Shown piece after piece: positions 18,520 through 26,604 of a DNA stretch of 64,000 nt; position 1 is the stretch's first letter; every line of letters starts with the position of its first letter. The stretch spans positions 213,944 to 277,943 of the forward strand of contig JARVGH010000004.1 in assembly GCA_029762755.1 (NCBI GenBank). The letters are read 5' to 3'. The translations under genes and the position numbers were made by a program. Under the pieces are notes generated by a model. It did not search any database, was not told where the DNA came from, and worked only from the letters and a program-made list of their open reading frames with translations. This DNA is from Candidatus Bathyarchaeum tardum (GTDB lineage Archaea; Thermoproteota; Bathyarchaeia; Bathyarchaeales; Bathyarchaeaceae).

Positions 18520-20076
18520 ATGATTAAGTTCGCATGTTACGGGGGAGTGGGTGACATTGGAGGCAACAAAATCCTTGTTAAAATGGGCAAGGGCTCAATT
18601 TTTCTTGATTTTGGTTTATCCTACACCGAAGAAGGACTGTTTTTTGAAGAATTTTTACAGCCCAGGTCAGGATGCAAAATACACGATTTACTAAAACTGG
18701 GTATGCTCCCAAACATCAACGGAATTTACAGGCAAGATGCATTATGCCCAAACGATTTTGAAAATTACAATATTCGCGCAAAAGAGTTCTGGAAACTTAA
18801 CATCCAAAGTTTTGAAGAGGCAAAACAAAAGGGGTCCTGGCATCCTGACGCCTTATTCATTTCCCATGCACACCTTGACCATTGTGGATATGCACCGTAT
18901 TTGGGGGCTTTTCCGTTTTTGTGTTCCGAAACTTCACAAAAATTAATGGATGCCATAGCAGAAATTGGTAACTTGCAAAGTTTAGATAAACAGTTAACAG
19001 TTACAAAAAACCGAAAAATGGGGGAATTAAAAACAGGGTATTTTCCAGGGGAAACAAAAGTTGATTACGCAAAAGAAGAAATAAAACGAGAATTTTGCAA
19101 TCTAGAACACAAAAAGCCCCAACCAATCCAAAATGAGTTAACAGTTACAGCCTATAATGTGGACCATTCGATACCGGGGGCGATGTCGTGTCTTGTTGAA
19201 TCCAAGGATAGTCAAGTGTTATATACTGGTGACATTCGTTTTCATGGAAAATCCGGCTACAATTTAGGAGATGAACTGGAAGGCCTTGGACCTGATGTAA
19301 TGTTTTGTGAAGGAACCCGTATCGACAAAACGGAACCCGATAACGAAAAACAGGTAGAATCCGATCTTACAGACATTTTTTCTGAATCGGAAGGTTTGAT
19401 CATGGTTGGCTTCACATGGAAAGACATTGACAGATACGAAACAGTAAGGGACGCAGCTCTAAAAAGTGGAAAAATTCCAGTTTTTGACCCTCGTTTAGCT
19501 TATCTTCTAGCGAGGTTAGGCAGAAGTGTGTATAATGAAGGGGCAAGTGTATTTTTGGAACGGTGTGGTTCAATGCTTTATTCTCCGGGAGATTATAGTA
19601 ATTACAAACATAAGGTTGGAGACATGGCCCTTTCCCAGTGGAGTAACAAACGAGACAACATAAACGTGGACTTAAAACATCTAGAGAAAGGAATTGACGC
19701 CATCGAACTCAACAAAAATCCTTCAGGTTATGTTTTGCATTTGGACTATTTTAGGTTCAAAAACATTTTAGATATTAATCTTCCAGAAAACTCGGTTTTT
19801 GTAAGGGCACAGTGTGAACCATTTAATCCAAGAATGGAGTTGTCTCAAGATCGGATGATACGGTGGTTAAAGCACTTCAAAATTAATGCCAAAAACGAAT
19901 ATTTACCTTATCAGATTCATGCAAGCGGTCATGCTTCAGGTCCAGAAATACAAGAAATGATAAACAAAATCAAACCAAAGCTTTTGATTCCAATTCACAC
20001 AACAAAGCCTGAAGTGTTCAAGAATCCAGCAGGAAAAGTTCACATTCCCGCGAAGGGGATTGAAATAAGTTTGTGA
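18520..20076 (+). CDS. RNase J-like metallo-beta-lactamase-fold hydrolase
   Basis: The 518-residue protein has the MBL zinc motif HAHLDH, a LYTGDIRFHG block and the beta-CASP-type ending HASGHASGPEIQEMI. Late in the sequence comes KPKLLIPIHTTKPE, as in RNase J and related RNA-specific hydrolases. The N-terminal GGVGDIGGNKILVK is also family-typical. An insert of about 80 residues between the early glycine loop and the zinc motif makes it longer than archaeal RNase J (about 450). Exo- or endoribonuclease action on 5' ends of RNA is the likely role. It is downstream of purH on the same strand with a 49-bp gap, but no functional link is evident. Confidence 0.8.
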   Translation: MIKFACYGGVGDIGGNKILVKMGKGSIFLDFGLSYTEEGLFFEEFLQPRSGCKIHDLLKLGMLPNINGIYRQDALCPNDFENYNIRAKEFWKLNIQSFEEAKQKGSWHPDALFISHAHLDHCGYAPYLGAFPFLCSETSQKLMDAIAEIGNLQSLDKQLTVTKNRKMGELKTGYFPGETKVDYAKEEIKREFCNLEHKKPQPIQNELTVTAYNVDHSIPGAMSCLVESKDSQVLYTGDIRFHGKSGYNLGDELEGLGPDVMFCEGTRIDKTEPDNEKQVESDLTDIFSESEGLIMVGFTWKDIDRYETVRDAALKSGKIPVFDPRLAYLLARLGRSVYNEGASVFLERCGSMLYSPGDYSNYKHKVGDMALSQWSNKRDNINVDLKHLEKGIDAIELNKNPSGYVLHLDYFRFKNILDINLPENSVFVRAQCEPFNPRMELSQDRMIRWLKHFKINAKNEYLPYQIHASGHASGPEIQEMINKIKPKLLIPIHTTKPEVFKNPAGKVHIPAKGIEISL

Positions 20077-20124
20077 TAATGTTTTTTAGACGCCACAAGG
20101 TTGTTTATTTGGGAGATGAACATT

Positions 20125-20499
20125 TTGAGTGAAGACTATTCGTTAACTGAACTTAACAGACCAGACTGGAACAACATGACTGTAATGTCAAAAAAACACA
20201 CCCCCATTATTGAAGCACCCAGCAAAGTGAAAGCTGATGAGCCCTTTGCAGTAAAAATCAAGGTTGGGGGCATCGATGGGGTTGAACATCCTAACACTTT
20301 GAGCCACTGGATAAACTGGATTGCCCTTTATGCAGGAAAAAGACTGATTTCTAAAATTGATTTTGGTGCCGAATTGTCAGATGGCTACGTTGTAACTATT
20401 AATGTGTCCCTAAAAGAGTCAGCTAACCTGCATGCACAAGAGTTCTGCAACTTGCATGGAGTCTGGGAAGGAAAAGCAGTAAAGGTTACTGTTCAGTAA
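20125..20499 (+). CDS. Superoxide reductase (neelaredoxin type, 1Fe-SOR)
   Basis: This 124-residue protein has the SOR domain fold. The iron site uses His in KHTP, HPNTLSHW (two His), and the C-terminal CNLHG (Cys and His), matching the His4Cys centre that reduces superoxide to peroxide. The Glu of the usual EKHxP motif is replaced by Lys (SKKHTP), as reported for a few archaeal SORs, so the sixth iron ligand in the resting state is missing. I start at TTG (20125) because GGGAG lies nine bases upstream. An in-frame ATG at 20116 abuts that site. The N-terminal desulforedoxin domain of the 2Fe type is absent. Confidence 0.9.
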   Translation: MSEDYSLTELNRPDWNNMTVMSKKHTPIIEAPSKVKADEPFAVKIKVGGIDGVEHPNTLSHWINWIALYAGKRLISKIDFGAELSDGYVVTINVSLKESANLHAQEFCNLHGVWEGKAVKVTVQ

Positions 20500-20833
20500 A
20501 ACAATACGCCTTAAAGCATCTTTAAATTGGAGGTTAACCCCAAAAGGGCTTCACCTTCATTTTTTGTTTAATTAAGTTAACTGGGAACTTTTTTTCTGTT
20601 AAATTCTACAAAAAAGAAATAAAAATGCAGTTACAAGGAATTAAGATTAAAAATTGACAGATTCTAGATTAAAATCCAGATTATATACCCGCAGTGTATA
20701 TATTTAACGGTACACTATGAGGGTTCATAGAATTCGCTGAAGAACTGCCGCCAAACATTGTGGCATTTTGTCGTTTGTTCTTAGTGTTCTACTCAAACAA
20801 GATTATGGATGAAACAGGGAGGTGTGTTGATAA
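20500..20833. other. Intergenic region with TATA-like box inside an inverted repeat
   Basis: No gene is apparent in these 334 bases. AGTGTA at 20693 and TACACT at 20711 form a six-base inverted repeat enclosing a TATATATTTA box. This could be the promoter of the 66-residue protein gene at 20834 together with an operator. The stretch 20720-20816 carries no clear signal except the GGGAGGTG ribosome site at its end. Confidence 0.35.
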
Positions 20834-21034
20834 TTGTCTATGTCTGGAATTCAATTCAAAATGCAAAACCGACTCATCAGAAAATTTGAGCAAGCAGGAG
20901 CTACATCCTTGGAAACAGCAGTTACTTTTGAAGAAGCTAACTTGGATGAACAAGAACAATATTGGCTAGACTATTTTGCAGGTTCTTTTCTTGGGTGTAT
21001 AAAAAAGACCTGTGACCACAGGTATTACATCTAA
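20834..21034 (+). CDS. Small protein of unknown function, paralogue of the 22515 gene
   Basis: This 66-residue protein starts at TTG, nine bases after GGGAGGTG. It is about 61 percent identical (40 of 66) to the protein at 22515-22715 and equal in length. Shared blocks are RKF..AGATS.E.A, EANLD..EQ.WL.YFAG, and FLG.IKKT..H.YYI. The repeated aromatic YFAG and terminal YYI with Lys-rich ends suggest a compact helical fold binding a partner or nucleic acid. I know no family. The local cluster of tiny basic proteins (TRAM, zinc ribbons) suggests RNA or stress-response functions. That is speculation from neighbourhood only. Confidence 0.75.
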   Translation: MSMSGIQFKMQNRLIRKFEQAGATSLETAVTFEEANLDEQEQYWLDYFAGSFLGCIKKTCDHRYYI

Positions 21035-21060
21035 ACCTCATTTTGATAAAATAGTCTAAA

Positions 21061-21273
21061 CTATGGTTTTTGTCGTTTTAAGTAAACAACAGTATACAAA
21101 CTGCCTGTTTCTAAGCGAACATTTTGAACGCTTATCAACTCCCATCCTTCTGCCCCAAGGGCGTTCAATTCATCTTGTACATTTTGTATAACAGCATTCT
21201 TTTCTTGGGTACGACGATTAATACCAATCTTAGTCCGTAACGGAAGAACAATATATTCCCATTTTGTCAACAA
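21061..21273 (-). CDS. DUF4177-like small protein
   Basis: The 70-residue protein has the block order of DUF4177: KWEYIVLPL at the start, then ELNALGAEGWELISVQNV and a final strand YTVVYLKR. Function is not known. It starts at TTG (two TTG codons in a row, with TAGGTG close upstream). It is antisense to and convergent with the preceding 66-residue gene. Short length fits the family (about 60-100 residues). Confidence 0.75.
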   Translation of the reverse strand: MLTKWEYIVLPLRTKIGINRRTQEKNAVIQNVQDELNALGAEGWELISVQNVRLETGSLYTVVYLKRQKP

Positions 21274-21380
21274 ATTACACCTACAAAACTAGAACCCAGT
21301 ACATGTTAGTTAATGTATCCATCTTAAAAGATGACTGATTAATGGTTTAACCAAAAATTTTTGGACCAACCAAAATGTTA

Positions 21381-21611
21381 CTAGACAAGTTCTGCTTCTG
21401 CGTTTAGAGAATCAGTTTTTGTTATAACTATGGTTTTGTTCTTTCCAAGGCTTGCGTGATTAATTAATACAAGGAATCCTTGTATTCGTGCGATGCCAAA
21501 TCCAGTAGGTGTCGTGTCTGTTATGTCCACATTGTATTCATCTCCGATTTGAACGGGACATCTTACGGTATTTCTGTTTCTGGATTTAGCGTTTTTTTGA
21601 CTTCTTTTCAT
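21381..21611 (-). CDS. TRAM-domain RNA-binding protein
   Basis: The 76-residue protein consists of a basic N-terminal tail (KRSQKNAKSRNRNT) and one TRAM domain: VQIGDEYNVDITDTTPTGFGIARIQGF, then LVLINHASLGKNKTIVITK and AEAELV at the end. TRAM domains bind RNA, and single-domain archaeal TRAM proteins can act as cold-inducible RNA chaperones. It lies in an island of tiny nucleic-acid-type proteins on the same strand as DUF4177, 107 bp upstream. Confidence 0.88.
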   Translation of the reverse strand: MKRSQKNAKSRNRNTVRCPVQIGDEYNVDITDTTPTGFGIARIQGFLVLINHASLGKNKTIVITKTDSLNAEAELV

Positions 21612-21646
21612 TATTTTATCAACTATCTCAAAACTTCATATTATAA

Positions 21647-21865
21647 TTATGATGCAATTGTACAATAAGATGACGCACTATTTACATTAGCTGTTTTGTC
21701 AGTGTCATGAATTTTTTCAATTAAATATTGTATCACGTATTGTCTTTGTGCATCTAAAGCAGGACAAAAACTCGTTGCCTCATTTTTCTTTAAATTAAAT
21801 GTAATTTTCTTGATTTTTTTAATTATCCTATTTTCCATCTCAGCGTCCATCTTTAACTTTAACAA
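21647..21865 (-). CDS. Small hypothetical protein, possible distant relative of the 66-residue paralogues
   Basis: This 72-residue protein has a Lys-rich N-terminal helix (EMENRIIKKIKK), then NEATSF, and an aromatic helix (QRQYVIQYLIEKI). The order resembles EMEHRIVRKFKKAGATSF and EQFWLEYFAG of the protein at 22515, with an insertion, so a remote relationship is possible. The C-terminus (TDKTANVNSASSYC) is different. The likely start is TTG at 21865 with GAGGGAT before it. An ATG at 21850 is the alternative. Confidence 0.45.
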   Translation of the reverse strand: MLKLKMDAEMENRIIKKIKKITFNLKKNEATSFCPALDAQRQYVIQYLIEKIHDTDKTANVNSASSYCTIAS

Positions 21866-22168
21866 TCGAATCCCTCATTTTCTAAAAGAACGCCCAAAAT
21901 AGATATGTAACTAAGTTTTGAGGATCTTACTAAGAAAATTCTGCATTACGTTACAATTCACAGTTGCATATATATTGTTTGGGCATTAAAAAATGTCAAG
22001 ATAGAAAACTGGATGACTTTTCTGTCCACCGTTAAATAATAATTAATCAATAATTCTGCATTTAAATGGATTCGGAATTAAACATGTTTATATGTAGCGA
22101 TGACACTGATATCCTAAATTAGTTTATAAAGATTCTAGTTTTGTCATTTAATCGGAGGTGCGAAAGTT
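21866..22168. other. Intergenic region with promoter of the zinc-ribbon gene
   Basis: These 303 bases contain no gene. TTTATAAAG at 22123-22131 is a good TATA-like box for the zinc-ribbon gene, and GGAGGTG lies between it and the start. Elsewhere AT-rich sequence such as CATATATATTG near 21970 may be the promoter for divergent genes. Confidence 0.4.
22123..22131 (+). promoter_or_regulatory. TATA-like box of zinc-ribbon gene
   Basis: TTTATAAAG lies about 25 bases before GGAGGTG and 38 before the ATG at 22169, which suits an archaeal promoter with a short leader carrying the ribosome site. Confidence 0.4.
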
Positions 22169-22318
22169 ATGTCATATGGTAGACCAAGAGAAATGCACAC
22201 TGCAGTTTGTGCTGAATGTAAAAAAGAATGTCAAGTTCCATTCAAGCCAGACGGAAGCAGACCTGTGTACTGCAGAGAATGCTACAGTGCAAAAAGACCA
22301 GCCCGACCAAGATATTAA
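22169..22318 (+). CDS. 49-residue CxxC zinc-ribbon protein
   Basis: This very short protein starts at ATG behind a strong GGAGGTG site. It has a four-cysteine zinc ribbon, CAEC near residue 14 and CREC near residue 36, with the block VPFKPDGSRPVYC between. The family is widespread in small archaeal and bacterial proteins with a similar VPFxPxxxRPVYCxxC pattern, and its role is unknown. A second relative lies at 22968-23165. Basic flanks (AKRPARPRY) suggest nucleic-acid contact. Confidence 0.88.
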   Translation: MSYGRPREMHTAVCAECKKECQVPFKPDGSRPVYCRECYSAKRPARPRY

Positions 22319-22514
22319 ACTATTAGTTTAATAACAATTTTTGAGTTTTTTTCACATTTTTCTTTTTTCTTGAAAAATAAACGGGTAGGTTAATAAACTA
22401 CCAAAGAGTAATATTATAGGTAGAGACTTTTTTGTAAATTCGGACAAACTAAGTTTGTCGTTAATTTATAGCATTCTACTTGAAAACTATTTGATAAAGG
22501 AGGGAAAGAAAAAA

Positions 22515-22715
22515 TTGTCTAAATATGGACTTGAATTTGAAATGGAACATAGAATTGTTCGGAAGTTTAAGAAAGCAGGTGCAACTTCGTTTGAAAGTGC
22601 AATTTCTGAAGAAGACGCCAATCTAGATTCACATGAACAATTTTGGTTAGAATATTTCGCTGGAATTTTTCTTGGAAAAATAAAGAAAACTAAAAATCAT
22701 CTATACTATATTTAA
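22515..22715 (+). CDS. Small protein of unknown function, paralogue of the 20834 gene
   Basis: The 66-residue product starts at TTG, just after AAGGAGGGAAAG. The frame is open further upstream, but that part does not match the paralogue, whereas this start gives the same length (66) and N-terminus (MS..G). The protein keeps the shared RKFKKAGATS, EEDANLD, EQFWLEYFAG and KIKKT blocks. Two copies 1.5 kb apart with TRAM and zinc-ribbon genes between suggest local duplication. Function is not known. Confidence 0.78.
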   Translation: MSKYGLEFEMEHRIVRKFKKAGATSFESAISEEDANLDSHEQFWLEYFAGIFLGKIKKTKNHLYYI

Positions 22716-22967
22716 ATTGAATGGATTTCGGCTTTTTTAGCTTTAGCCTTTTAATTCAATTAAACGCTGGTTAACAGTGAATGCATCTACAAAACATCAA
22801 CAACAGCAAATTGTTGCTGCTTCTTTGTAACAATAAAAAATCAAAACATTAACTCAAAAAATGTTAATTAAAAAAGTAAACAAGAACAATTTCATAAGAA
22901 ATCGTTACTTTGGAGGAAATCAAGGCTTTTGAAAAAAACTTAATTTATCAAATTGCCTTTTTGACGG

Positions 22968-23165
22968 TTATTTTCCTCGTCTTGCCCATGCATTTTTCAT
23001 GTTGAACATTATAGGTTCAGATGGAGTCCTTTCGCGTGGTTTACTTCTACGTTTAGAGAAACAACTTTTACAATAAACTGGTTTACCTTTTGTAGGTTCA
23101 AAAGGAACAGTAGTAGCGCTGCCACATTCAGTACATTTGACTTCATACATCTTCTTTTGAGACAC
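22968..23165 (-). CDS. Zinc-ribbon protein, paralogue of the 22169 protein
   Basis: The GTG at 23165 with GAGGTGA five bases upstream gives a 65-residue protein. It has CTEC and CKSC in the same VPF.P..GKPVYCKSCF ribbon as the 49-residue protein. A longer basic tail (SKRRSKPRERTPSEP) follows. An upstream in-frame opening exists but lacks a ribosome site and is not family-like, so I do not use it. Function is unknown. The lysine- and arginine-rich tail suggests nucleic-acid binding. Confidence 0.85.
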   Translation of the reverse strand: MSQKKMYEVKCTECGSATTVPFEPTKGKPVYCKSCFSKRRSKPRERTPSEPIMFNMKNAWARRGK

Positions 23166-23290
23166 GATATTCACCTCGGCATACATAGAAAAGGTTCCAG
23201 TTATTTTTGGCAGAGAAACTCCACCATAAACGAAACTCTTCAAATATACTAACAAATTCCCCTTTATAAATTAACGGAAAAATTCACAAA

Positions 23291-23827
23291 CTAAAAACCA
23301 GATACCAGTTCTTTAGCATCTAAGGTTAGTTTTTTCAGCTCTTCTGCAGTTGGTTTTCCACGAATATCACCCATTCTGCCCTGTGTACTAAATTCTACTG
23401 AACCAATAAATTCACTTAGAACACACCATTCGTTCAATACTGTAAATCCCAAGTGTTCAAAAAACTGACCAGCATATAACGCTGCAGGCGTCGCTTCACG
23501 AAGGCCAGTGTGCGGACCAGAATAGGTACAAAATATTAAAGCATATTTTTCTGGAATTGTTGGTGAGGCTTTTTTGATTTGTTCTTGTTTTCTGTAAGCA
23601 TCAAATTTTTTGAGCAAAAAATCTGCAACCGGTTTGGGAGGATGCCATTGATAAGAAGGAAAACCAACACAAACTAGGTCGTAATCAAAATAATCAACGT
23701 TTTCGGCTTCAGTTGTTTTCATTAATGAGACATTTAATCCAGCAGATTCTAAACCGTCTTTTATTGCCAAAGCAACTTTTTTCGTGTTTCCCGTTTTAGA
23801 CCAATATAAAACCAAAGCACGCTTCAA
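23291..23827 (-). CDS. Flavodoxin-family protein
   Basis: This flavodoxin-like FMN protein of about 178 residues has the phosphate loop YWSKTGNTKKVA near its N-terminus. The later aromatic/Gly segment YSGPHTGLRE is consistent with an FMN-binding loop. I choose TTG at 23827 because GGGGAT lies six bases upstream and the product then starts at MKRALVLYWS, the usual flavodoxin start. Extended open sequence upstream is less likely. It could be an electron carrier or a NADPH-dependent FMN reductase. A separate flavodoxin is encoded at 51884. Confidence 0.82.
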   Translation of the reverse strand: MKRALVLYWSKTGNTKKVALAIKDGLESAGLNVSLMKTTEAENVDYFDYDLVCVGFPSYQWHPPKPVADFLLKKFDAYRKQEQIKKASPTIPEKYALIFCTYSGPHTGLREATPAALYAGQFFEHLGFTVLNEWCVLSEFIGSVEFSTQGRMGDIRGKPTAEELKKLTLDAKELVSGF

Positions 23828-23880
23828 AACAGTATCCCCAAGTTTAGACAACAAATGGAGAACCAGAAAACTGCATTAAT

Positions 23881-24120
23881 TTACTGCGGATCTTCTAGGA
23901 TTAACATAGTTATAGTGGATCGGACGTTAGTTAGGCTTCGTATTTTCCATGTGACTATGTCTTTAAGTTTTTCCATAGATTCTGCTTGAATTTTTGCGAC
24001 TAAATCGTAAACTCCATAAACTGGAAAGATCTCTACAACAGAATCAAGTTTTTCAAGAGTTGCTGCGATGTCTTCCATGTTTTTTGGTTCCGTGTTAATC
24101 AGCACATAAGCCATAGCCAT
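23881..24120 (-). CDS. Lrp/AsnC ligand-binding (RAM) domain protein without DNA-binding domain
   Basis: The 79-residue product is an isolated RAM domain: AYVLINTEPKNMEDIAATLEKL, then SVVEIFPVYGVYDLVAKIQAES and the last block RSLTNVRSTITMLIL. Stand-alone RAM domains assemble into oligomers and bind amino acids. They can modulate full-length Lrp-type regulators. The ATG at 24120 is preceded by GGAG at nine bases. A GTG five codons upstream exists. It lies just downstream of the PfkB kinase gene on the same strand. Confidence 0.85.
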   Translation of the reverse strand: MAMAYVLINTEPKNMEDIAATLEKLDSVVEIFPVYGVYDLVAKIQAESMEKLKDIVTWKIRSLTNVRSTITMLILEDPQ

Positions 24121-24226
24121 AACGATTGTCTCCACTCCTAGCTCTGAGGTTAATCCTAATAATAGTTTCTTTTTAACTGTACTTCAAGTGTTCAATACGG
24201 ATCTTAAGACCAGAAACAGGATTGGG

Positions 24227-25165
24227 TTAATTTTTTAGGTATTCGGGCATCCGTTTTTGTATGCCACCATCTTTCATGCCCATAACAAACTCGATAACAT
24301 CGTTAGGTTCGTTAAACCGTAATTTGGTTAGGCTCTGAAAACCCCAGTCAGAACATTTTATGCTAGAAATGGTAGATGCTGCACTAACAGATTTTGCAAA
24401 ATCTTCTGTAATATTATAAGTTGCCAAAAAAGCGCCACACCAAACATCTCCAGCTCCAGTTGTGTCCACTATTTTATCAGAAGGCAAAGCCAACGCAGGA
24501 ACCATCTGCATACCGATATCATCTGCACTGATTATTGCCCCCAAGGTTCCCAAAGTAACAATTAGTCGTTTAGCTTTCAGGAGCCTAACTGCAGAAGAAA
24601 TAGCATCAGTTTCAGCTAATGCTTTAGCTTCCGTGTCATTTACAATAAAAAAATCCGCTTTTAAAGCAATATCCTTGAGGATTTTACGGTTTTTTCTACC
24701 CTCATTGATGTAACCAATCCAAGTATTAACAGAAACTTTGGTTTCAGGAGAACTCTTTTTAATTTTATCCACCATTCGCGCAACCTTTGAAGGCGTCATG
24801 GGAGAAAGATGAAAAATACTCTTTTGTTTAACTTGACGGTTAGAAAGTCGACGAGAAGTAATTCTTGAACCAGCCCCGTGCTCAACTTTAAGGTAATTTG
24901 CTTCCCATCGATGGTCATATTTGATGTGAAACCTTGTTGTAGGCGCATCATAGATTTTGATGTCTTTATGGGGCAAAAGATTCAGTTTAGCTAGAAACGG
25001 GTTATCTTTTCCAGTAGCAGAAATTAACGTGACATTTGACGATAAGGTTCTAGCAGCCATGGCTGCGTATAGGGCAGCACCTCCAGGCTGAATTTTGGTG
25101 CCGTTAATGTTTTCGATTTTGTCAACGGAAATATGACCCACAAACACCAGCTTTTCTGCCAACAA
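24227..25165 (-). CDS. PfkB-family carbohydrate (ribokinase-like) kinase
   Basis: This sugar or nucleoside kinase of about 312 residues has N-terminal GHISVDKIE and PGGAALYAA blocks and the C-terminal phosphate loop DTTGAGDVWCGAF, where Asp is the catalytic base. The first part has a small beta-clasp with substrate residues. I choose TTG at 25165 (GGTGG upstream), but longer starts up to 25207 are open. The substrate is not predictable from sequence alone: ribose, fructose, adenosine and others fit. It is divergent from the prf1 gene across 180 bp, which probably contains both promoters. Confidence 0.85.
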   Translation of the reverse strand: MLAEKLVFVGHISVDKIENINGTKIQPGGAALYAAMAARTLSSNVTLISATGKDNPFLAKLNLLPHKDIKIYDAPTTRFHIKYDHRWEANYLKVEHGAGSRITSRRLSNRQVKQKSIFHLSPMTPSKVARMVDKIKKSSPETKVSVNTWIGYINEGRKNRKILKDIALKADFFIVNDTEAKALAETDAISSAVRLLKAKRLIVTLGTLGAIISADDIGMQMVPALALPSDKIVDTTGAGDVWCGAFLATYNITEDFAKSVSAASTISSIKCSDWGFQSLTKLRFNEPNDVIEFVMGMKDGGIQKRMPEYLKN

Positions 25166-25344
25166 TTTTTTTCCACCAGACACCATTTTTTGTTGATGCT
25201 TACACACATAGTATACTTTGATTTGAATAGTTTTGCCCTACAACTGATACAGCAATCAAGATCCTGAATGACAAGTAAGTTAAAAGATAACTCTTATCAA
25301 GTATGTTACATTTGTTAGGTCTACAATCAAGAGCGTAATGAACG

Positions 25345-26604
25345 TTGAGCACTAAACAAGATTCTCTTCTACGTTTTCGACTAAAACGCAATATCGAAAG
25401 ACTTGCCTCCCGAGAAGGTCGAGGAACAGAACTAGTTTCCCTTTATGTACCTCCAGGCAGACAAGTCAGTGAAGTAGTCTCCATGCTTAACAATGAATTC
25501 GGAACAGCAACAAACATCAAATCCAACACTACAAGAAAAAACGTTCAAGACGCCATCACCCGGGTTACGCAACGAATGAAAATGTTCAAAACCGTACCCG
25601 AAAACGGGTTGGTGCTTTTCTGTGGAGCAATTCCACAAAACGGTCCAGGAAGCGAAAAAATTGAATTATACATTATTTCCCCGCCTGAACCAATTCAAAT
25701 TTATCTATATCGTTGTGATGCGCGATTCCACACTGAACATCTAGAAGAGTTTTTGAAAGACAAAGAAACCTACGGAATCATAGTTTTGGACTCTGCCCAC
25801 GCATCATTTGCTACGGTACGGGGAAAATACCTTGACATCGTCAAACAAGTAACATCAGGTATTCCAGGAAAATTCAGGGCAGGAGGACAGTCCGCAAAAA
25901 GGTTTGTTCGAATGCGACAAGCAAAAGTTCATGAATATTTCACTCGAATTGGTGAATACGCAAACGAAATTTTTCTGCCCATCGAAGACCTTAAAGGCAT
26001 ACTTTTAGGGGGTCCAGGACCAACAAAAGAAGATTTCGAAAAAGGAAACTTTCTACATTATACACTAAAAGACAAAATTTTGGCTACAGTAGACACTTCA
26101 TACACGGACGATCATGGCGTAGAAGAAGTTGTAGAAGGTTCACAAGAGATTCTTCAGAAACTGCGGTATTTTGAAGAAAAGAAAATGATGCAAAAGTTTC
26201 TGCGTGAAATTGGTCAAGAGACAGGATTGGCTACCTACGGGGAAGCTGATGTTCGAAAGTTTTTAAACAACGGCATTGTAGAAACCTTGTTGCTTTCTGA
26301 AGACTTGGACACGATTCTTGTTACTGTAAAATGTGGTTCATGCGAATACACAAAACAAGAAACAATGAAAATTCATCAAATTGCAGAGTTTGAACAGACA
26401 ACGAGCAGTAGTGCATGTCCAAAGTGCACAGTTCCAACAGTAGCAGTCGTGGAAACAAAAGAGTTAATTGACGATTTAGCCGAAACCGCAGAAATGATTG
26501 GAACAGATGTTGAAATAATATCGGCAGACACTGAAGAGGGTCAAATGCTCAAAAAATCATTTGGTGGAGTTGCTGCGATTCTTCGATACAAAGCTGCAGT
26601 TTAG
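25345..26604 (+). CDS. prf1: Peptide chain release factor aRF1
   Basis: This archaeal class-1 release factor of 419 residues terminates translation at all three stops. It has the NIKS stop-codon motif at 57-60 and the catalytic GGQ at 180-182 inside GGQSAKRFVR. The C-terminal domain keeps the KCGSCEYTK and ACPKC cysteines of the zinc-ribbon-like part seen in many archaeal factors. It starts at TTG. The C-terminal stop (TAG) overlaps the stop of the convergent valS gene by four bases. Confidence 0.97.
   Translation: MSTKQDSLLRFRLKRNIERLASREGRGTELVSLYVPPGRQVSEVVSMLNNEFGTATNIKSNTTRKNVQDAITRVTQRMKMFKTVPENGLVLFCGAIPQNGPGSEKIELYIISPPEPIQIYLYRCDARFHTEHLEEFLKDKETYGIIVLDSAHASFATVRGKYLDIVKQVTSGIPGKFRAGGQSAKRFVRMRQAKVHEYFTRIGEYANEIFLPIEDLKGILLGGPGPTKEDFEKGNFLHYTLKDKILATVDTSYTDDHGVEEVVEGSQEILQKLRYFEEKKMMQKFLREIGQETGLATYGEADVRKFLNNGIVETLLLSEDLDTILVTVKCGSCEYTKQETMKIHQIAEFEQTTSSSACPKCTVPTVAVVETKELIDDLAETAEMIGTDVEIISADTEEGQMLKKSFGGVAAILRYKAAV

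Noticed and set aside
23166..23255. Upstream extension of the second zinc-ribbon gene
   Set aside because: The GTG at 23165 has a strong GAGGTGA site, and the extension lacks family similarity.
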